Source of the DNA: Enterobacter hormaechei subsp. xiangfangensis
Lineage (GTDB): Bacteria; Pseudomonadota; Gammaproteobacteria; Enterobacterales; Enterobacteriaceae
Reading direction: 5' to 3'
Assembly (NCBI RefSeq): GCF_001729785.1
Contig: NZ_CP017183.1
Coordinates: 2,480,001-2,544,000, forward strand
DNA: 64,000 nucleotides
Shown here: piece after piece, positions 37,461-48,231 of the stretch
How positions within the stretch are numbered: the first letter of the stretch is position 1
Layout of the letters: every line of letters starts with the position of its first letter
Made by a program: the position numbers and the translations under genes
Notes under the pieces: generated by a model
Database searches by the model: none
What the model was told of the DNA's origin: nothing
Seen by the model: only the letters and a program-made list of their open reading frames with translations

Positions 37461-38282
37461 ATGAAAGACAGCATCAGCAACTATATTCTCTCCTGGGTAG
37501 AAGAAAATAACTTTACTATTTTACACATTGGTGATTTGGTTGCAGATATTGGATACAGCAGAAGAACCATCGAAACATGGTTTAAAGAGAAGTATCGGCT
37601 CTCTTTAGGTGAATATATTCTCCGACGGAGGTTAAGCCGTGCCGCCATTATGCTGAGAATGACGTCGATTCCGGTGACGGATATTGCGTATTTATTCCAT
37701 TACCAGAGCAGTCAGGGATTTTCCAGAGCCTTTAAAAAAATGATGGGGCTGACACCCTCTGAGTACAGATGTGCCAGAGGGTGGAATTTTGACATCTTAC
37801 AGCCCTCTTTTTTATTAAGCGAACATGAAACGCCTGAGCTCGAGGTCTGCTATCTGGATGAAACGTTTATCTATACGTATGAAATTATCGAACACGATCA
37901 TCTTTTTGATACCTCAGTGCATGATATTACTAAAAAAATCAAAAAGCTCCTGACAGAAAACCGCCATGATATCGATAAAATTATTCTGATGCCCCGCCGC
38001 CCCGAGTTAGGCAAAAGCCGATCGTATCTGGTCGAGGTATTAATATCGTACGCGTTACAAAGCGACACGGTGACAAATAAAAAATCCTGCATTGTGCGTG
38101 GGAGATACGCAAGAATGCCCTTTAGCGGTAGCTGGGAAATCTACAGCGCGTTTAACAAGATTGCCTTCGTTAAGGCGATGGTAAATCAACGCCTGACGTT
38201 GCGCGACGGTATTTACCTGATGAAAATTAATGGGTACAGCGACGAGTCTGTCGATTTTGATGTTTTCATCCCCATCCTGTAA
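37461..38282 (+). CDS. Rob-like AraC-family regulator with a C-terminal effector domain
   Basis: Regulator of 273 residues. The two helix-turn-helix motifs of AraC/XylS proteins are at the N-terminus (HIGDLVADIGYSRRTIETWF and VTDIAYLFHYQSSQGFSRAF, about residues 22-41 and 72-91), ending at the LTPSEYR signature. The C-terminal half (about 125-273) ends in a pattern like the GyrI/Rob effector fold (RYARMPFSGSWEIYSAFNKI, DFDVFIPI). This layout is that of Rob. The gene is noticeably AT-richer than its neighbours, suggesting transfer. The target and ligand are unknown. Confidence 0.82.
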   Translation: MKDSISNYILSWVEENNFTILHIGDLVADIGYSRRTIETWFKEKYRLSLGEYILRRRLSRAAIMLRMTSIPVTDIAYLFHYQSSQGFSRAFKKMMGLTPSEYRCARGWNFDILQPSFLLSEHETPELEVCYLDETFIYTYEIIEHDHLFDTSVHDITKKIKKLLTENRHDIDKIILMPRRPELGKSRSYLVEVLISYALQSDTVTNKKSCIVRGRYARMPFSGSWEIYSAFNKIAFVKAMVNQRLTLRDGIYLMKINGYSDESVDFDVFIPIL

Positions 38283-38290
38283 CCTCAGCT

Positions 38291-39631
38291 TCATTCAGCC
38301 TGTCTGGTAACAATTCTGTTTTTACCGTTGTGCTTAGCCTCATACAACGCCTCGTCCACGTCACGCATAATATCATTGCCGTTGACGTTATTCTGAATGG
38401 CTGAGCACACGCCGATACTTAATGTGACCTTTACAGGGAGAGCATAATGATAGCCCGGCCCGGTGCGCTGTTGAACGTTCTGGCGAATACGCTCCGCGAC
38501 GGCCATAGCCTGCTTACCGTCGGTATCCGGCAGCAGCAGACCAAATTCCTCGCCTCCCAGTCGGGCAAAGATGTCGTTATCGCGAATGCTGTCTTTGATA
38601 ATATCCACGACCGCCAGAATCACGCGATCCCCCACAAGATGCCCCCAGTTATCGTTAATCGACTTAAAGTTGTCGATGTCCAGCATCATAATGCTGGTCC
38701 CCTTTTCTGTCCTGAGCGAGCGGACCCGCGGAAGTGCCTCATAAAAATATTTACGGTTGTAGATCTGAGTAAGCGGATCGCGATCAACCCGATCGCCGAA
38801 AATTTTCAACAGGTTAAAGACATGGAATATTAAGGTACAAATCACAAATAATTTGCTGAGGACCTCTACTGCCCGGCTGATATACCAGAGCGACAGATTG
38901 TAAGTATCAAGCAGTAAGAGGAAAAAATTGTAAACGATGGCGGAAAGGCAAACCACAATAATACTGTTCCAGATCCCGGACGCCAGGCGTGTCACAGAGA
39001 TCATATAACAAAGTAAAGCCGACCAGAGCAGGATCAGAACGTTTACGTACCTGATATCCCAGACAGGATAATGATGTTCATCTTCGTATGCTGCAATCGT
39101 TAATGTCCAGGCCGGATGGTAGCTGCTGAGATAATGGGCCAGCATCGGAAACATAACCAGTGTCATCATTAATGCTAACGTCATGCTGATCTTATTTCGG
39201 AATCTGAGCGTGGATCGTATCGTGATTTTTTCCACACGGACCGCCAGCGCCAGTAATACGATAAAGCTCAGCTGCCGAAAAAAATAGAATACCGCCGTAT
39301 CGTTGGTTTTTGCCGCCTGGGTAAAACCAGCATGCTCCGGAAGCTGAATGACAATGATCGTCTCAATGAAATAAACCAGCCCACTAAGAAATGCCAGGCT
39401 CAGAATGAATAAGGAAAAACGCGATCGGTCGGAGGCATACAGCATCTGGATAAAAATAAAGATAATGGTATCCAGAAAGAACAGCGCAATCATGACGATC
39501 AAATAGGTGGTCATAGGCACCCTGAAACCAGGATTATCATTCACGCAAAAGGAGTTCACCGCGATCATAAGCGCAAAAAGCGCCGCACCTGACAGCATGA
39601 TCAGTTTTTCGGCCAACGTTATATTTTTCAT
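38291..39631 (-). CDS. Membrane-bound diguanylate cyclase (GGDEF)
   Basis: Protein of 446 residues that would make cyclic-di-GMP. About eight hydrophobic helices in the first 275 residues resemble a MASE-type sensor. The GGDEF domain has the active site as RLGGEEF (GGEEF at 359-363) and a canonical inhibitory RxxD site five residues before it (RDND). The start is ATG 39631 with GAAGGAAG upstream; an alternative TTG at 39664 adds 11 residues. It is convergent with the AraC-type gene, eight bases apart. The stimulus is unknown. Confidence 0.88.
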   Translation of the reverse strand: MKNITLAEKLIMLSGAALFALMIAVNSFCVNDNPGFRVPMTTYLIVMIALFFLDTIIFIFIQMLYASDRSRFSLFILSLAFLSGLVYFIETIIVIQLPEHAGFTQAAKTNDTAVFYFFRQLSFIVLLALAVRVEKITIRSTLRFRNKISMTLALMMTLVMFPMLAHYLSSYHPAWTLTIAAYEDEHHYPVWDIRYVNVLILLWSALLCYMISVTRLASGIWNSIIVVCLSAIVYNFFLLLLDTYNLSLWYISRAVEVLSKLFVICTLIFHVFNLLKIFGDRVDRDPLTQIYNRKYFYEALPRVRSLRTEKGTSIMMLDIDNFKSINDNWGHLVGDRVILAVVDIIKDSIRDNDIFARLGGEEFGLLLPDTDGKQAMAVAERIRQNVQQRTGPGYHYALPVKVTLSIGVCSAIQNNVNGNDIMRDVDEALYEAKHNGKNRIVTRQAE

Positions 39632-40024
39632 CTTCCTTCTTACCGCACACAGATAAAGACGCAAAATGGCATAGCCGTTATCGACCCTCGCGCAATTTTA
39701 AAGCGTTTAAAGGGCTAAACGGATCATTTTGCGCAAAAGGCGCTGGACACATCAGCATGAGGGCGGCGTCACGGTGCCCGCTGGTTGGATGAGGCGAACC
39801 CCGCGTGCGGTGATATACTGCTGGGATACACACGAAACGGCCTGATGAAGAGTCAGTTCAACCTCTTCCGTGAGCCCATTCACGGCGCAGGAGCGAGAAA
39901 TATCGTGACACATGGGGCTGTGAGTGGGCTATAATTTCGAGCTAATTTCGAATGATTTTGAAATACTGCCTGTAACGCTATGAATTACAAGGCAAAATAA
40001 GCAATGAATATAAGGATTAAAGCT
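39632..40024. other. Gap between diguanylate cyclase gene and fabI
   Basis: About 390 bases without a supported gene. A TATAAT at 39930-39935, with a poor GTGACA 19 bases upstream, is the best candidate for the fabI promoter. The tract 39936-39967 holds repeated TTTCGA units. A 29-codon ATG frame at 39845-39934 has no ribosome site and was not called. Confidence 0.5.
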
Positions 40025-40813
40025 ATGGGTTTTCTTTCCGGTAAGCGCATTCTGGTGACTGGCGTTGCCAGCAAACTGTCCATCGCATACGGCATCGCAC
40101 AGGCAATGCATCGCGAAGGCGCTGAGCTGGCGTTCACCTACCAGAACGACAAGCTGAAAGGCCGTGTTGAAGAATTTGCCGCGCAGCTGGGTTCCAGCAT
40201 TGTTCTGGAATGTGACGTTGCACAAGACGAAAGCATTGATGGCATGTTTGCTGAACTGGCAAAAGCATGGCCGAAATTCGACGGTTTTGTTCACTCCATC
40301 GGCTTCGCTCCTGGCGACCAGCTGGACGGCGACTATGTGAACGCGGTTACCCGTGATGGCTTCAAAATCGCCCACGACATCAGCTCCTACAGCTTCGTTG
40401 CAATGGCAAAATCCTGCCGCGCGATGCTGAACCCGGGCGCAGCCCTGCTGACCCTGTCCTACCTCGGCGCAGAACGTGCTATCCCTAACTACAACGTTAT
40501 GGGTCTGGCGAAAGCGTCTCTGGAAGCCAACGTGCGCTACATGGCGAACGCAATGGGTCCTGAAGGCGTGCGTGTTAACGCTATTTCTGCGGGTCCAATC
40601 CGTACCCTGGCCGCTTCCGGTATCAAAGATTTCCGTAAAATGCTGGCACACTGCGAAGCGGTTACCCCGATTCGTCGTACCGTTACCATCGAAGATGTGG
40701 GTAACTCTGCGGCATTCCTGTGCTCTGACCTTTCCGCAGGTATCTCCGGCGAAGTGGTTCACGTTGACGGCGGCTTCAACATCGCTGCAATGAACGAGCT
40801 GGAAATCAAATAA
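40025..40813 (+). CDS. fabI: Enoyl-[acyl-carrier-protein] reductase (FabI)
   Basis: NADH-dependent reductase of the last step of fatty-acid elongation, target of triclosan. The product has 262 residues. The Rossmann N-terminus ([20 protein letters not shown]) and catalytic Y146, Y156 and K163 ([18 protein letters not shown]) are in their E. coli positions; G93, where triclosan resistance arises, is unchanged. ATG 40025 with AAGGA upstream gives the E. coli N-terminus; the frame extends seven codons upstream. Confidence 0.97.
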   Translation: MGFLSGKRILVTGVASKLSIAYGIAQAMHREGAELAFTYQNDKLKGRVEEFAAQLGSSIVLECDVAQDESIDGMFAELAKAWPKFDGFVHSIGFAPGDQLDGDYVNAVTRDGFKIAHDISSYSFVAMAKSCRAMLNPGAALLTLSYLGAERAIPNYNVMGLAKASLEANVRYMANAMGPEGVRVNAISAGPIRTLAASGIKDFRKMLAHCEAVTPIRRTVTIEDVGNSAAFLCSDLSAGISGEVVHVDGGFNIAAMNELEIK

Positions 40814-40820
40814 GCTTGTC

Positions 40821-40850
40821 ACTCTCTTCCCGCCAGGGAAGAGAGTTTCT
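40821..40850 (+). terminator. Terminator of fabI
   Basis: An 11-base stem ACTCTCTTCCC / GGGAAGAGAGT with a GCCA loop, followed by TTCT. It sits eight bases after the fabI stop codon. Confidence 0.8.
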
Positions 40851-40965
40851 CACCGCCCCGCTCCTCGTTATTCCGTTCTGCTATTTGTTATCACCTAACA
40901 ATATTTTTCCCCTCATCCGCCTTACGCCAGGATATTGATCGCCATTTTGAGATCAAGGAACGCCC

Positions 40966-41952
40966 ATGGAACAACGCCGTTTTTCCGGCAAAGGCCACTG
41001 GTATCATGAAACCCAGTCGAATCATTCGCAGACGGACGTTCTGCCGCTGGTGCCCGAAGCCGCTAACGTCGACGACCGTTTTTTGCTCGATTTAGCCCTG
41101 CCCGATGACATTCTCGCAAGCTGTGCTGGTTGGCTTGCGCCTGCCCGAACCCTGTGTCATCTTTTGTTCCCGCTTGATACTCCCGTGAGCCGTCTGCATA
41201 CGCTCAGCGCCTACGACAGGCTGAGCACGGCATTAACGGTTGCCCAGGCGTGTGGTGTTCAGCGGCTCTGTAACCACTACGCTGCCCTGCTCGCCCCTCT
41301 ACCGGGGCCGGACTCCTCCCGGGAAAGCAATCGACGCCTTGCAGAAATTACCCAGTATGCCCGCCAGTTAGCAAGCTCACCCGATGTGATCGATGACAAA
41401 GCCCAAAACCAGCTTGATGAGGTTGGACTCACAACGTATGACATTGTGCTTATCAACCAGATCATCGGCTTTGTCGGTTTTCAGGCGCGAGTGGTCGCGG
41501 TATTTCAGGCATTGCTTGGCCATCCGGTACGCTGGTTGCCCGGGCACCACATTCAGCCCCATACGCTGCCGGTTAGCTTCAGCAGATGGACCGCCACGCT
41601 ACCCGCGGTTGAGCTAAAATATGCCAGTGCGCTTCAGCTTGAGGCGCTCTCACGCTGGCAGGCGGAACCGGCGCTTGAAGCGCTCACCCCTGTGCTGTGT
41701 CATGAGCCGATGCTGCTTAATCTGACGGGCGAAATTCTGCTTAACCATCCGCTAAGTGAAGGCCCCGCGTCTTCGATGATCTCAGCCGCTCGTGCGCTGC
41801 TCGTCGCCTCTCCGGATCGCTTTAGCGCCGCCCAGTTAACGCCCCTGACCGGGTCAGGTCTCTCGCCAGAGAAGGCCATCAATCTGCTAACCCGAGATGC
41901 ATTTTATGGCTGGCTGGACCGTCTGCGTGTGGCGCTCGGCAAAGAGGAATAA
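40966..41952 (+). CDS. yciW: YciW, AhpD-like/CMD-domain protein
   Basis: Protein of 328 residues related to the alkylhydroperoxidase-like (carboxymuconolactone decarboxylase) fold. It begins MEQRRFSGKGHWYHETQSNH like E. coli YciW, but is somewhat shorter than the E. coli annotation. The E. coli gene is reported to be under CysB control and linked to cysteine or methionine metabolism; no CysB site could be defined here. No cysteine-pair CxxC active site typical of AhpD was seen. It lies 88 bases before rnb. Confidence 0.85.
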   Translation: MEQRRFSGKGHWYHETQSNHSQTDVLPLVPEAANVDDRFLLDLALPDDILASCAGWLAPARTLCHLLFPLDTPVSRLHTLSAYDRLSTALTVAQACGVQRLCNHYAALLAPLPGPDSSRESNRRLAEITQYARQLASSPDVIDDKAQNQLDEVGLTTYDIVLINQIIGFVGFQARVVAVFQALLGHPVRWLPGHHIQPHTLPVSFSRWTATLPAVELKYASALQLEALSRWQAEPALEALTPVLCHEPMLLNLTGEILLNHPLSEGPASSMISAARALLVASPDRFSAAQLTPLTGSGLSPEKAINLLTRDAFYGWLDRLRVALGKEE

Positions 41953-42040
41953 CCATACTCTTTACCTAAAGAGCGCTTGCTGTAGCAGTGAGATTCGCGT
42001 AAAACTGTCAGCCGCTCAATGGCTACGAAAATAGAACATT

Positions 42041-43975
42041 ATGTTTCAGGACAACCCGCTGCTAGCGCAGCTTAAACAGCAACTGCATTCCCAGACGCCG
42101 CGTGCAGAAGGGGTCGTAAAAGCCACGGAAAAGGGCTTTGGCTTTCTTGAAGTTGATGGGCAGAAGAGCTACTTCATTCCGCCTCCTCAGATGAAGAAAG
42201 TGATGCATGGCGACCGTATTTCGGCCGTTATTCATACCGAAAAGGAACGAGAGTCTGCCGAGCCGGAAGCACTGATCGAACCTTTCCTGACCCGCTTTGT
42301 CGGGAAAGTGCATAAAAAAGACGATCGTCTTTCCGTCGTGCCGGACCATCCTTTCCTGAAAGATGCTATTCCGTGCCGCGCCGCGCGTGGCGTTGAGCAT
42401 GATTTTGTTGAGGGTGACTGGGCGGTTGCTGAGATGCGCCGTCATCCTTTAAAAGGCGATCGCGGTTTCTACGCCGAGCTTACCCAATACATTACCTTCG
42501 GCGACGACCATTTCGTCCCATGGTGGGTGACGCTGGCGCGCCACAATCTCGAAAAAGAAGCGCCTGATGGCGTGGCGACTGAAATGCAGGACGAAGGTCT
42601 GGAACGTCGCGATCTGACGGCGCTGGACTTTGTCACCATTGACAGCGCCAGCACCGAGGATATGGACGATGCGCTGTATGCCGAAGAGACAGTCGATGGC
42701 AAACTGCATCTGACCGTCGCCATCGCCGACCCTACCGCATGGATTGTCGAAGGCAGCAGGCTGGACGAGATGGCCAAAGTGCGCTCGTTCACCAACTACC
42801 TGCCGGGCTTTAACATTCCGATGTTGCCGCGTGAACTTTCCGACGATCTTTGTTCGCTGCGTGCGCATGAAGTACGTCCGGTGCTGGCATGTCGGATGAC
42901 CATTGCGGCTGACGGTACCATTGAAGAAGATATTGAATTCTTCGCCGCCACCATCGAATCCAAAGCCAAGCTGGCCTATGACGACGTGTCCGACTGGCTG
43001 GAGAACACGGGCAACTGGAAACCCGAGTCGGACAACATTGCCGCACAAATTCGTCTGTTGCACCGCGTCTGCCTGAGCCGCAGCGAATGGCGTCAAACTC
43101 ACGCGCTGGTCTTCAAAGATCGTCCGGACTACCGTTTTGTGCTGGGTGAAAAAGGTGAAGTGCTGAATATCGTCGCTGAGCCGCGCCGTATTGCCAACCG
43201 CATCGTTGAAGAAGCGATGATTTCCGCCAACATATGTGCTGCACGCGTGCTGCGCGACAAATTAGGCTTTGGCATTTACAACGTGCACACCGGGTTTGAT
43301 CCGGCGAACACCGAAGCGCTGGCTGCCCTGCTGAAAACCCATGACGTACACGTCGATCCTGAGGAAGTGCTGACCCTGCAAGGTTTCTGCAAACTGCGCC
43401 GCGAGCTGGACGCACAGCCGTCAGGGTTCCTCGACAGCCGTATTCGCCGCTTCCAGTCCTTTGCGGAAATCAGCACCGAGCCTGGCCCGCACTTCGGCCT
43501 TGGCCTTGAGGCTTATGCGACCTGGACCTCCCCGATCCGTAAGTACGGCGACATGGTTAACCATCGTCTGCTGAAAGCGATCATCAAAGGGGAATCTGTT
43601 GCCCGCCCACAGGATGGTACGACATTGCAGATGGCAGAACGTCGCCGTCTCAACCGTATGGCGGAGCGTGATGTCGGCGACTGGTTGTACGCGCGCTTCC
43701 TGAATGATAAGGCAGGGACTGATACCCGTTTCCCGGCTGAAATCATTGACATCAGCCGCGGCGGTATGCGCGTTCGCCTGGTGGATAATGGCGCCGTTGC
43801 CTTTATTCCTGCCCCGTTCCTGCATGCCGTCCGCGACGAACTGGTTTGTAGCCAGGAAAACGGGACCGTGCAAATTAAAGGCGAAACGGTTTACAAGGTC
43901 ACTGACGTGATTGATGTCACCATCGCTGAAGTGCGCATGGAAACCCGCAGTATTATCGCGCGCCCTGTCGCCTGA
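42041..43975 (+). CDS. rnb: Exoribonuclease II (RNase II)
   Basis: Processive 3'-to-5' hydrolytic exoribonuclease, 644 residues as in E. coli. Two cold-shock domains occupy roughly residues 20-190. The catalytic RNB domain follows with D201, D207, D209 and D210 ([12 protein letters not shown]). The C-terminal S1 domain starts near 560 ([20 protein letters not shown]). It degrades mRNA decay fragments. It lies upstream of the rpfR/pdeR-type gene. Confidence 0.97.
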   Translation: MFQDNPLLAQLKQQLHSQTPRAEGVVKATEKGFGFLEVDGQKSYFIPPPQMKKVMHGDRISAVIHTEKERESAEPEALIEPFLTRFVGKVHKKDDRLSVVPDHPFLKDAIPCRAARGVEHDFVEGDWAVAEMRRHPLKGDRGFYAELTQYITFGDDHFVPWWVTLARHNLEKEAPDGVATEMQDEGLERRDLTALDFVTIDSASTEDMDDALYAEETVDGKLHLTVAIADPTAWIVEGSRLDEMAKVRSFTNYLPGFNIPMLPRELSDDLCSLRAHEVRPVLACRMTIAADGTIEEDIEFFAATIESKAKLAYDDVSDWLENTGNWKPESDNIAAQIRLLHRVCLSRSEWRQTHALVFKDRPDYRFVLGEKGEVLNIVAEPRRIANRIVEEAMISANICAARVLRDKLGFGIYNVHTGFDPANTEALAALLKTHDVHVDPEEVLTLQGFCKLRRELDAQPSGFLDSRIRRFQSFAEISTEPGPHFGLGLEAYATWTSPIRKYGDMVNHRLLKAIIKGESVARPQDGTTLQMAERRRLNRMAERDVGDWLYARFLNDKAGTDTRFPAEIIDISRGGMRVRLVDNGAVAFIPAPFLHAVRDELVCSQENGTVQIKGETVYKVTDVIDVTIAEVRMETRSIIARPVA

Positions 43976-44182
43976 TAACCGCGTAAACTTCTGGCCGTTC
44001 CGTTAAGGGGTGGCCGGGAGTTCTCTCCTGAATTATCTCCCGCAAAATCATCGTTTTTTCTCACACTTTTCTGTTTCCCAACGCCACATTTCTCCAGAAT
44101 TATCTACAGTAAAAGAGAGCCGTCATTGTCGACTGCAAATGAATAATTTGTGCGCTACTCAGCAGCCGCGGGAGAAAACGTG

Positions 44183-46171
44183 ATGGACGATCTGGAGCAG
44201 AATTTGCTGTTTCGTTACATGGGTACGCATAGCCCCTGGTGGCGACTGACAGCAGACAGCAATGCTCTGCATCTTGCTGCCAGTGAAAGCGCTGACATCA
44301 TTCAGGTGGTTGCGCTGGATGATGAACAGGCCGCGCTGATCCGCCAGCTCACCGTAATCACCTCCAGCATTGCCATGACCCTGCCTTTGTACGGTGTGGA
44401 CGTTCCCGTTCATCTTGTCGGCCGTAAAATTAACAAAAATGAGTGGGCAGGAACGGCATCAGCCTGGAACGATACCCCTTCCGTTGCGCGCGACCTGGCG
44501 CAGGGGCTCTCCTTCGCCGAACAGGTAGTTTCCGAGGCTAACTCCGTGATTGTGATCCTCGACCAGAACGGGAATATTCAGCGCTTCAACCGTTTAAGTG
44601 AAGAATATACGGGCCTGAAGGAACAGGAAGTTATCGGGCAAAACGTGTTCAAACTGTTTATGAGCCGCAGCGAAGCCGCGGCCTCCAAACGCAACATCAC
44701 CGGTTTTTTTCGTAACGGCAGCTCCTACGAAGTTGAACGCTGGATCAAGACCCGCAAGGGGCAGCGCCTGTTTCTCTTCAGAAATAAATTTGTTCACAGC
44801 GGCAGCGGAAAAAATGAAATTTTCCTCATCTGTTCAGGTACCGACATAACCGAGGAGCGTCGGGCCCAGGAGCGCCTGCGCGTTCTCGCCAATACGGATA
44901 CGATTACCGGTTTGCCTAACCGAAATGCCATCCATGAGCTGATCTCTGATGCCATCACCGCTCGGGGTGACACGCAGGTTGGCGTAGTTTACCTCGATCT
45001 GGATAATTTTAAAAAAGTGAACGATGCCTATGGGCATATGTTTGGCGACCAGCTGCTACAGGCCGTTGCGCTGGCGATCCTGAGCTGCCTGGACGAAGGA
45101 CAAACCCTGGCGCGCCTGGGTGGGGATGAGTTTATCGTGATGGCCACCGATACCTCGCAGGGCGCGCTGGAAGCGATGGCGTCGCGAATACTGACCCGAC
45201 TGCGTCAACCTTTCCGCATCGGGCTGATTGAGGTTTACACCGGCTGCTCGCTGGGCATCGCGCTTGCGCCCCAGCACGGTAACGATCGCGAAAGCGTCAT
45301 TCGCAATGCCGACACCGCCATGTACACCGCCAAAGAAAATGGCCGGGGCAAATTCTGCGTCTTCTCGCCAGAGATGAACCAGCGCGTATTTGAATACCTG
45401 TGGCTGGATACCAACCTGCGTAAAGCGCTGGATAACGATCAGCTGTTAATCCACTACCAGCCCAAAATGACCTGGCGCGGCGAAGTCAGAAGTCTGGAGG
45501 CGCTGGTGCGCTGGCAGTCGCCAGAGCGTGGCCTGATCCCGCCGATGGAGTTTATCTCCTATGCCGAGGAATCAGGGCTGATTGTGCCTCTGGGCCGCTG
45601 GGTTATGCTTGATGTGGTGCGCCAGGTAGCAAAATGGCGCGACAAGGGGATCAACATGCGCGTCGCGGTCAACGTCTCCGCCCGTCAGCTGGCGGACCAG
45701 ACCATCTTCAGTGACCTGAAGCAGGCGCTGAAAGACCTGAATTTTGAATACTGCCCGATTGACGTGGAATTGACCGAAAGCTGTCTCATTGAAAATGAAG
45801 AACTGGCCCTGTCAGTGATCCAGCAATTTAGCCGCCTGGGAGCGCAAATTCATCTGGATGACTTTGGTACGGGGTACTCTTCCCTGTCGCAACTGGCGCG
45901 CTTCCCTATCGATGCCATTAAGCTTGACCAGTCTTTCGTGCGGGATATCCATAAGCAGTCCATTTCACAGTCGCTGGTGCGTGCGATAGTCGCCGTGGCG
46001 CAGGCGTTAAATTTGCAGGTCATTGCTGAAGGGGTGGAAAGTGCAAAAGAAGACGCCTTTCTGACGAAGAATGGCGTCAACGAACGGCAGGGTTATCTTT
46101 TTGCTAAGCCCATGCCCGCTGCCGCATTCGAGCGATGGCTAAAACGTTATCAGGCCAGGAATGTCCGTTAG
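44183..46171 (+). CDS. pdeR: PAS-GGDEF-EAL cyclic-di-GMP protein, RpfR/PdeR type
   Basis: Protein of 662 residues. The N-terminal 95 residues ([20 protein letters not shown] onward) correspond in position to the RpfF-interaction domain of Burkholderia and Cronobacter RpfR. A PAS domain follows (about 115-225), then GGDEF with RLGGDEF (313-317) and EAL with SLEALVRW (439-441) and [10 protein letters not shown]. The EAL site motifs look intact, so phosphodiesterase activity is expected, modulated by a bound fatty-acid signal. E. coli calls the orthologue PdeR/Gmr/YciR, where it regulates csgD. ATG 44183 has GGGAG upstream. Its stop overlaps the convergent RpfF-like gene by four bases. Confidence 0.93.
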   Translation: MDDLEQNLLFRYMGTHSPWWRLTADSNALHLAASESADIIQVVALDDEQAALIRQLTVITSSIAMTLPLYGVDVPVHLVGRKINKNEWAGTASAWNDTPSVARDLAQGLSFAEQVVSEANSVIVILDQNGNIQRFNRLSEEYTGLKEQEVIGQNVFKLFMSRSEAAASKRNITGFFRNGSSYEVERWIKTRKGQRLFLFRNKFVHSGSGKNEIFLICSGTDITEERRAQERLRVLANTDTITGLPNRNAIHELISDAITARGDTQVGVVYLDLDNFKKVNDAYGHMFGDQLLQAVALAILSCLDEGQTLARLGGDEFIVMATDTSQGALEAMASRILTRLRQPFRIGLIEVYTGCSLGIALAPQHGNDRESVIRNADTAMYTAKENGRGKFCVFSPEMNQRVFEYLWLDTNLRKALDNDQLLIHYQPKMTWRGEVRSLEALVRWQSPERGLIPPMEFISYAEESGLIVPLGRWVMLDVVRQVAKWRDKGINMRVAVNVSARQLADQTIFSDLKQALKDLNFEYCPIDVELTESCLIENEELALSVIQQFSRLGAQIHLDDFGTGYSSLSQLARFPIDAIKLDQSFVRDIHKQSISQSLVRAIVAVAQALNLQVIAEGVESAKEDAFLTKNGVNERQGYLFAKPMPAAAFERWLKRYQARNVR

Positions 46172-47037
46172 CTGGCTTTGCGTAAGCCCGTCGCCTGATG
46201 GCGATTTTGCAGCATAACCAGCCGCTCCATGTAGGCGATATCCTTCGGTTCAAGGCAGAAGGCGGCATCAACCCAATCCTCAGTAATGTCCATCAACTCG
46301 CTTCGCGGAAGTGGCAGCACGCGCGTACGTGCACGCAGCATGGCCCTTACGCCGTTCAGCTTCGGCTGTAGCGTGTCGATAAACGTCCGCACCGAAACAT
46401 AGCTCTGTAACGGCTCAAATAAGAGATCCACAAGACCATGCTGCTCATACCATTCCGCCGTATGCGTCTCACCTTTGTAGATCAGCGCCTCCGCCATTTT
46501 CATGCCGGCACGACGCGCCACCAGTGAATAGCCGCCCATGCCCGGGAACAGATTGAACGCGATTTCCGGAAAGCCTAATCGGGCATCGCGCTGGGCCAGA
46601 ATGAAATGATGCGCCAGCGCGGCTTCAAACCCGCCCCCTAAAGCGCTTCCTTCCACCATAGCCAGCGTGACAGCGCCGGTATCAAACCCTCGCGAGGCGG
46701 CATGAACGCAGTCCACACAGGCCCGGGCATAGGCGCGTAACGCTTCGCGTCGGTTGTTTTTGATGCACTCAACGAAGAACTGTAAATCACCGCCGGTATT
46801 GTAGATGTCGGGGACCAGCGATCCGGTGACCCAAAAATCAACGACAAATCCGGACTGTCGAACCAGCCAGGAGAGATTCATGATCTCCTCGATCAGCGCA
46901 TGGTTGAAGCAAGGCCGTGGCGTGGCGCGTAACATCATCCACACCGTACGCCGTTCGGCCTCATAATAAGCCGCCAGTTGAGTGAATCGTTCAGCATCAG
47001 TAAACAATGTGCAGGTTGTCTGGTTGATAACTGTCAT
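46168..47037 (-). CDS. rpfF: DSF-family signal synthase RpfF (crotonase superfamily)
   Basis: Crotonase-fold enzyme of 289 residues that resembles RpfF, which makes cis-2-unsaturated fatty acids from acyl-ACP. The diagnostic stretch [16 protein letters not shown] and [17 protein letters not shown] (residues 130-171) carries E138 and E158, matching catalytic E141 and E161 of Xanthomonas RpfF. It pairs convergently with the PAS-GGDEF-EAL gene, as rpfF does with rpfR in Cronobacter and Burkholderia. E. coli K-12 lacks it. A generic enoyl-CoA hydratase call is the alternative. Confidence 0.86.
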   Translation of the reverse strand: MTVINQTTCTLFTDAERFTQLAAYYEAERRTVWMMLRATPRPCFNHALIEEIMNLSWLVRQSGFVVDFWVTGSLVPDIYNTGGDLQFFVECIKNNRREALRAYARACVDCVHAASRGFDTGAVTLAMVEGSALGGGFEAALAHHFILAQRDARLGFPEIAFNLFPGMGGYSLVARRAGMKMAEALIYKGETHTAEWYEQHGLVDLLFEPLQSYVSVRTFIDTLQPKLNGVRAMLRARTRVLPLPRSELMDITEDWVDAAFCLEPKDIAYMERLVMLQNRHQATGLRKAS

Positions 47038-47228
47038 AGTCGAATTCCTCTTATAAAAAAGCGCGTTGCGCGCAGTTTTAGACTAATCCACCCCTACAAC
47101 CCGCAGCAGACGGGGGTTAAATTTATCACTTTCATTTATGGGCTTTGGTTATTGCATTTTTTACCTTCTCTTTTGAATCAATTTTCTGCATCATTGATAA
47201 TATTAACTTTTCGCTTCAGGGTGAGCTT

Positions 47229-47411
47229 ATGTCTAACATTGATGCAACAGCCGTGGCGCAGCGTATTGATACTGTGCTGGATATTCTTGTCGCAGGCGAT
47301 TATCACTCTGCTATCCGTAATCTTGAGATCCTCAAGTCTGAACTGCTGGCTGAGAACGGCGCTGATAACGCTCCAGAATCCACTCAACCTAAAGCCCCGT
47401 GGGAAGTGTAA
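47229..47411 (+). CDS. yciZ: UPF0509 protein YciZ
   Basis: Small soluble protein of 60 residues and unknown role. The core [20 protein letters not shown] and [10 protein letters not shown], and the PKAPWEV end, match E. coli YciZ. ATG 47229 was chosen over earlier in-frame starts because it gives the family length and has GGTGAG upstream. It lies 37 bases before yciT. Confidence 0.88.
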   Translation: MSNIDATAVAQRIDTVLDILVAGDYHSAIRNLEILKSELLAENGADNAPESTQPKAPWEV

Positions 47412-47448
47412 CCACGTCGTTTCCGACCTTGCCTTTTAAATGGATGCT

Positions 47449-48201
47449 ATGAACTCCCGACAACAAATCATTTTGCAGATGGTGATCGATCAGGGACGCG
47501 TAAGCGTGGTCGATCTCGCTAAAGCCACCGGCGTTTCTGAAGTCACCATTCGTCAGGATCTGAATCTTCTGGAAAAACAGAGCTACCTGCGGCGTGCGCA
47601 CGGATATGCCGTTCCACTGGACAGCGACGACGTTGAAACCCGCATGATGAACAATTATGCGCTCAAGCGGGAGCTGGCGGAGTTTGCTGCATCCCTGGTG
47701 AATAACGGTGAGACCGTCTTTATTGAAAATGGCAGCAGTAACGCCCTTCTGGCGCGCACGCTTGCCGATCAAAAAGACGTTACCATCATCACCGTAAGCA
47801 GCTATATTGCCCATCTGTTGAAGGAAACTCGCTGCGAGGTGATTCTGCTGGGCGGCATTTACCAGAAGAAAAGCGAAAGCATGGTGGGGCCATTAACGCG
47901 CCAATATGTTCAGCAAGTTCACTTCAGTAAGGCATTCATAGGTATTGATGGCTGGCAGCCCGACACCGGCTTTACCGGCCGCGACATGATGCGTTCAGAC
48001 GTGGTTAACGCCGTACTCGCCAAAGAGTGTGAAGCGATTGTGCTGACCGACAGCTCTAAGTTTGGCGCCGTACACCCTTATACGATGGGGCCGGCCTCGC
48101 GCTTCAGCCGTGTAATCACGGATGAGCGTTTGCGTGATGAATATCGCCAGCAATTAGAACAAGACGGTCTGACTGTCGATATTGTAAAAAAAACAGCCTG
48201 A
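47449..48201 (+). CDS. yciT: DeoR-family transcriptional regulator YciT
   Basis: Regulator of 250 residues. An N-terminal DeoR helix-turn-helix ([20 protein letters not shown], about residues 19-38) leads to a sugar-phosphate-binding DeoR C-terminal domain with [14 protein letters not shown] and [12 protein letters not shown]. In E. coli the gene is linked to osmotic-stress control. ATG 47449 matches the E. coli N-terminus; an ATG three codons earlier is possible. Confidence 0.92.
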   Translation: MNSRQQIILQMVIDQGRVSVVDLAKATGVSEVTIRQDLNLLEKQSYLRRAHGYAVPLDSDDVETRMMNNYALKRELAEFAASLVNNGETVFIENGSSNALLARTLADQKDVTIITVSSYIAHLLKETRCEVILLGGIYQKKSESMVGPLTRQYVQQVHFSKAFIGIDGWQPDTGFTGRDMMRSDVVNAVLAKECEAIVLTDSSKFGAVHPYTMGPASRFSRVITDERLRDEYRQQLEQDGLTVDIVKKTA

Positions 48202-48210
48202 TTATCCTGC

Positions 48211-48231
48211 TGCGCCCGAATAATGGGCGCA
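48211..48231 (+). terminator. Possible terminator of yciT
   Basis: Arms TGCGCCC and GGGCGCA (48211-48217 and 48225-48231) with a seven-base loop. The following CTTAAACCTTTCT is only weakly T-rich, so termination may be partial. Confidence 0.5.

Noticed and set aside
39845..39934. 29-codon ATG frame upstream of fabI
   Set aside because: No Shine-Dalgarno sequence and no known small-protein pattern; likely chance.
39929..40822. 297-residue open frame on the minus strand opposite fabI
   Set aside because: It is rich in His, Cys and Gln, typical of an antisense shadow of a highly expressed gene.
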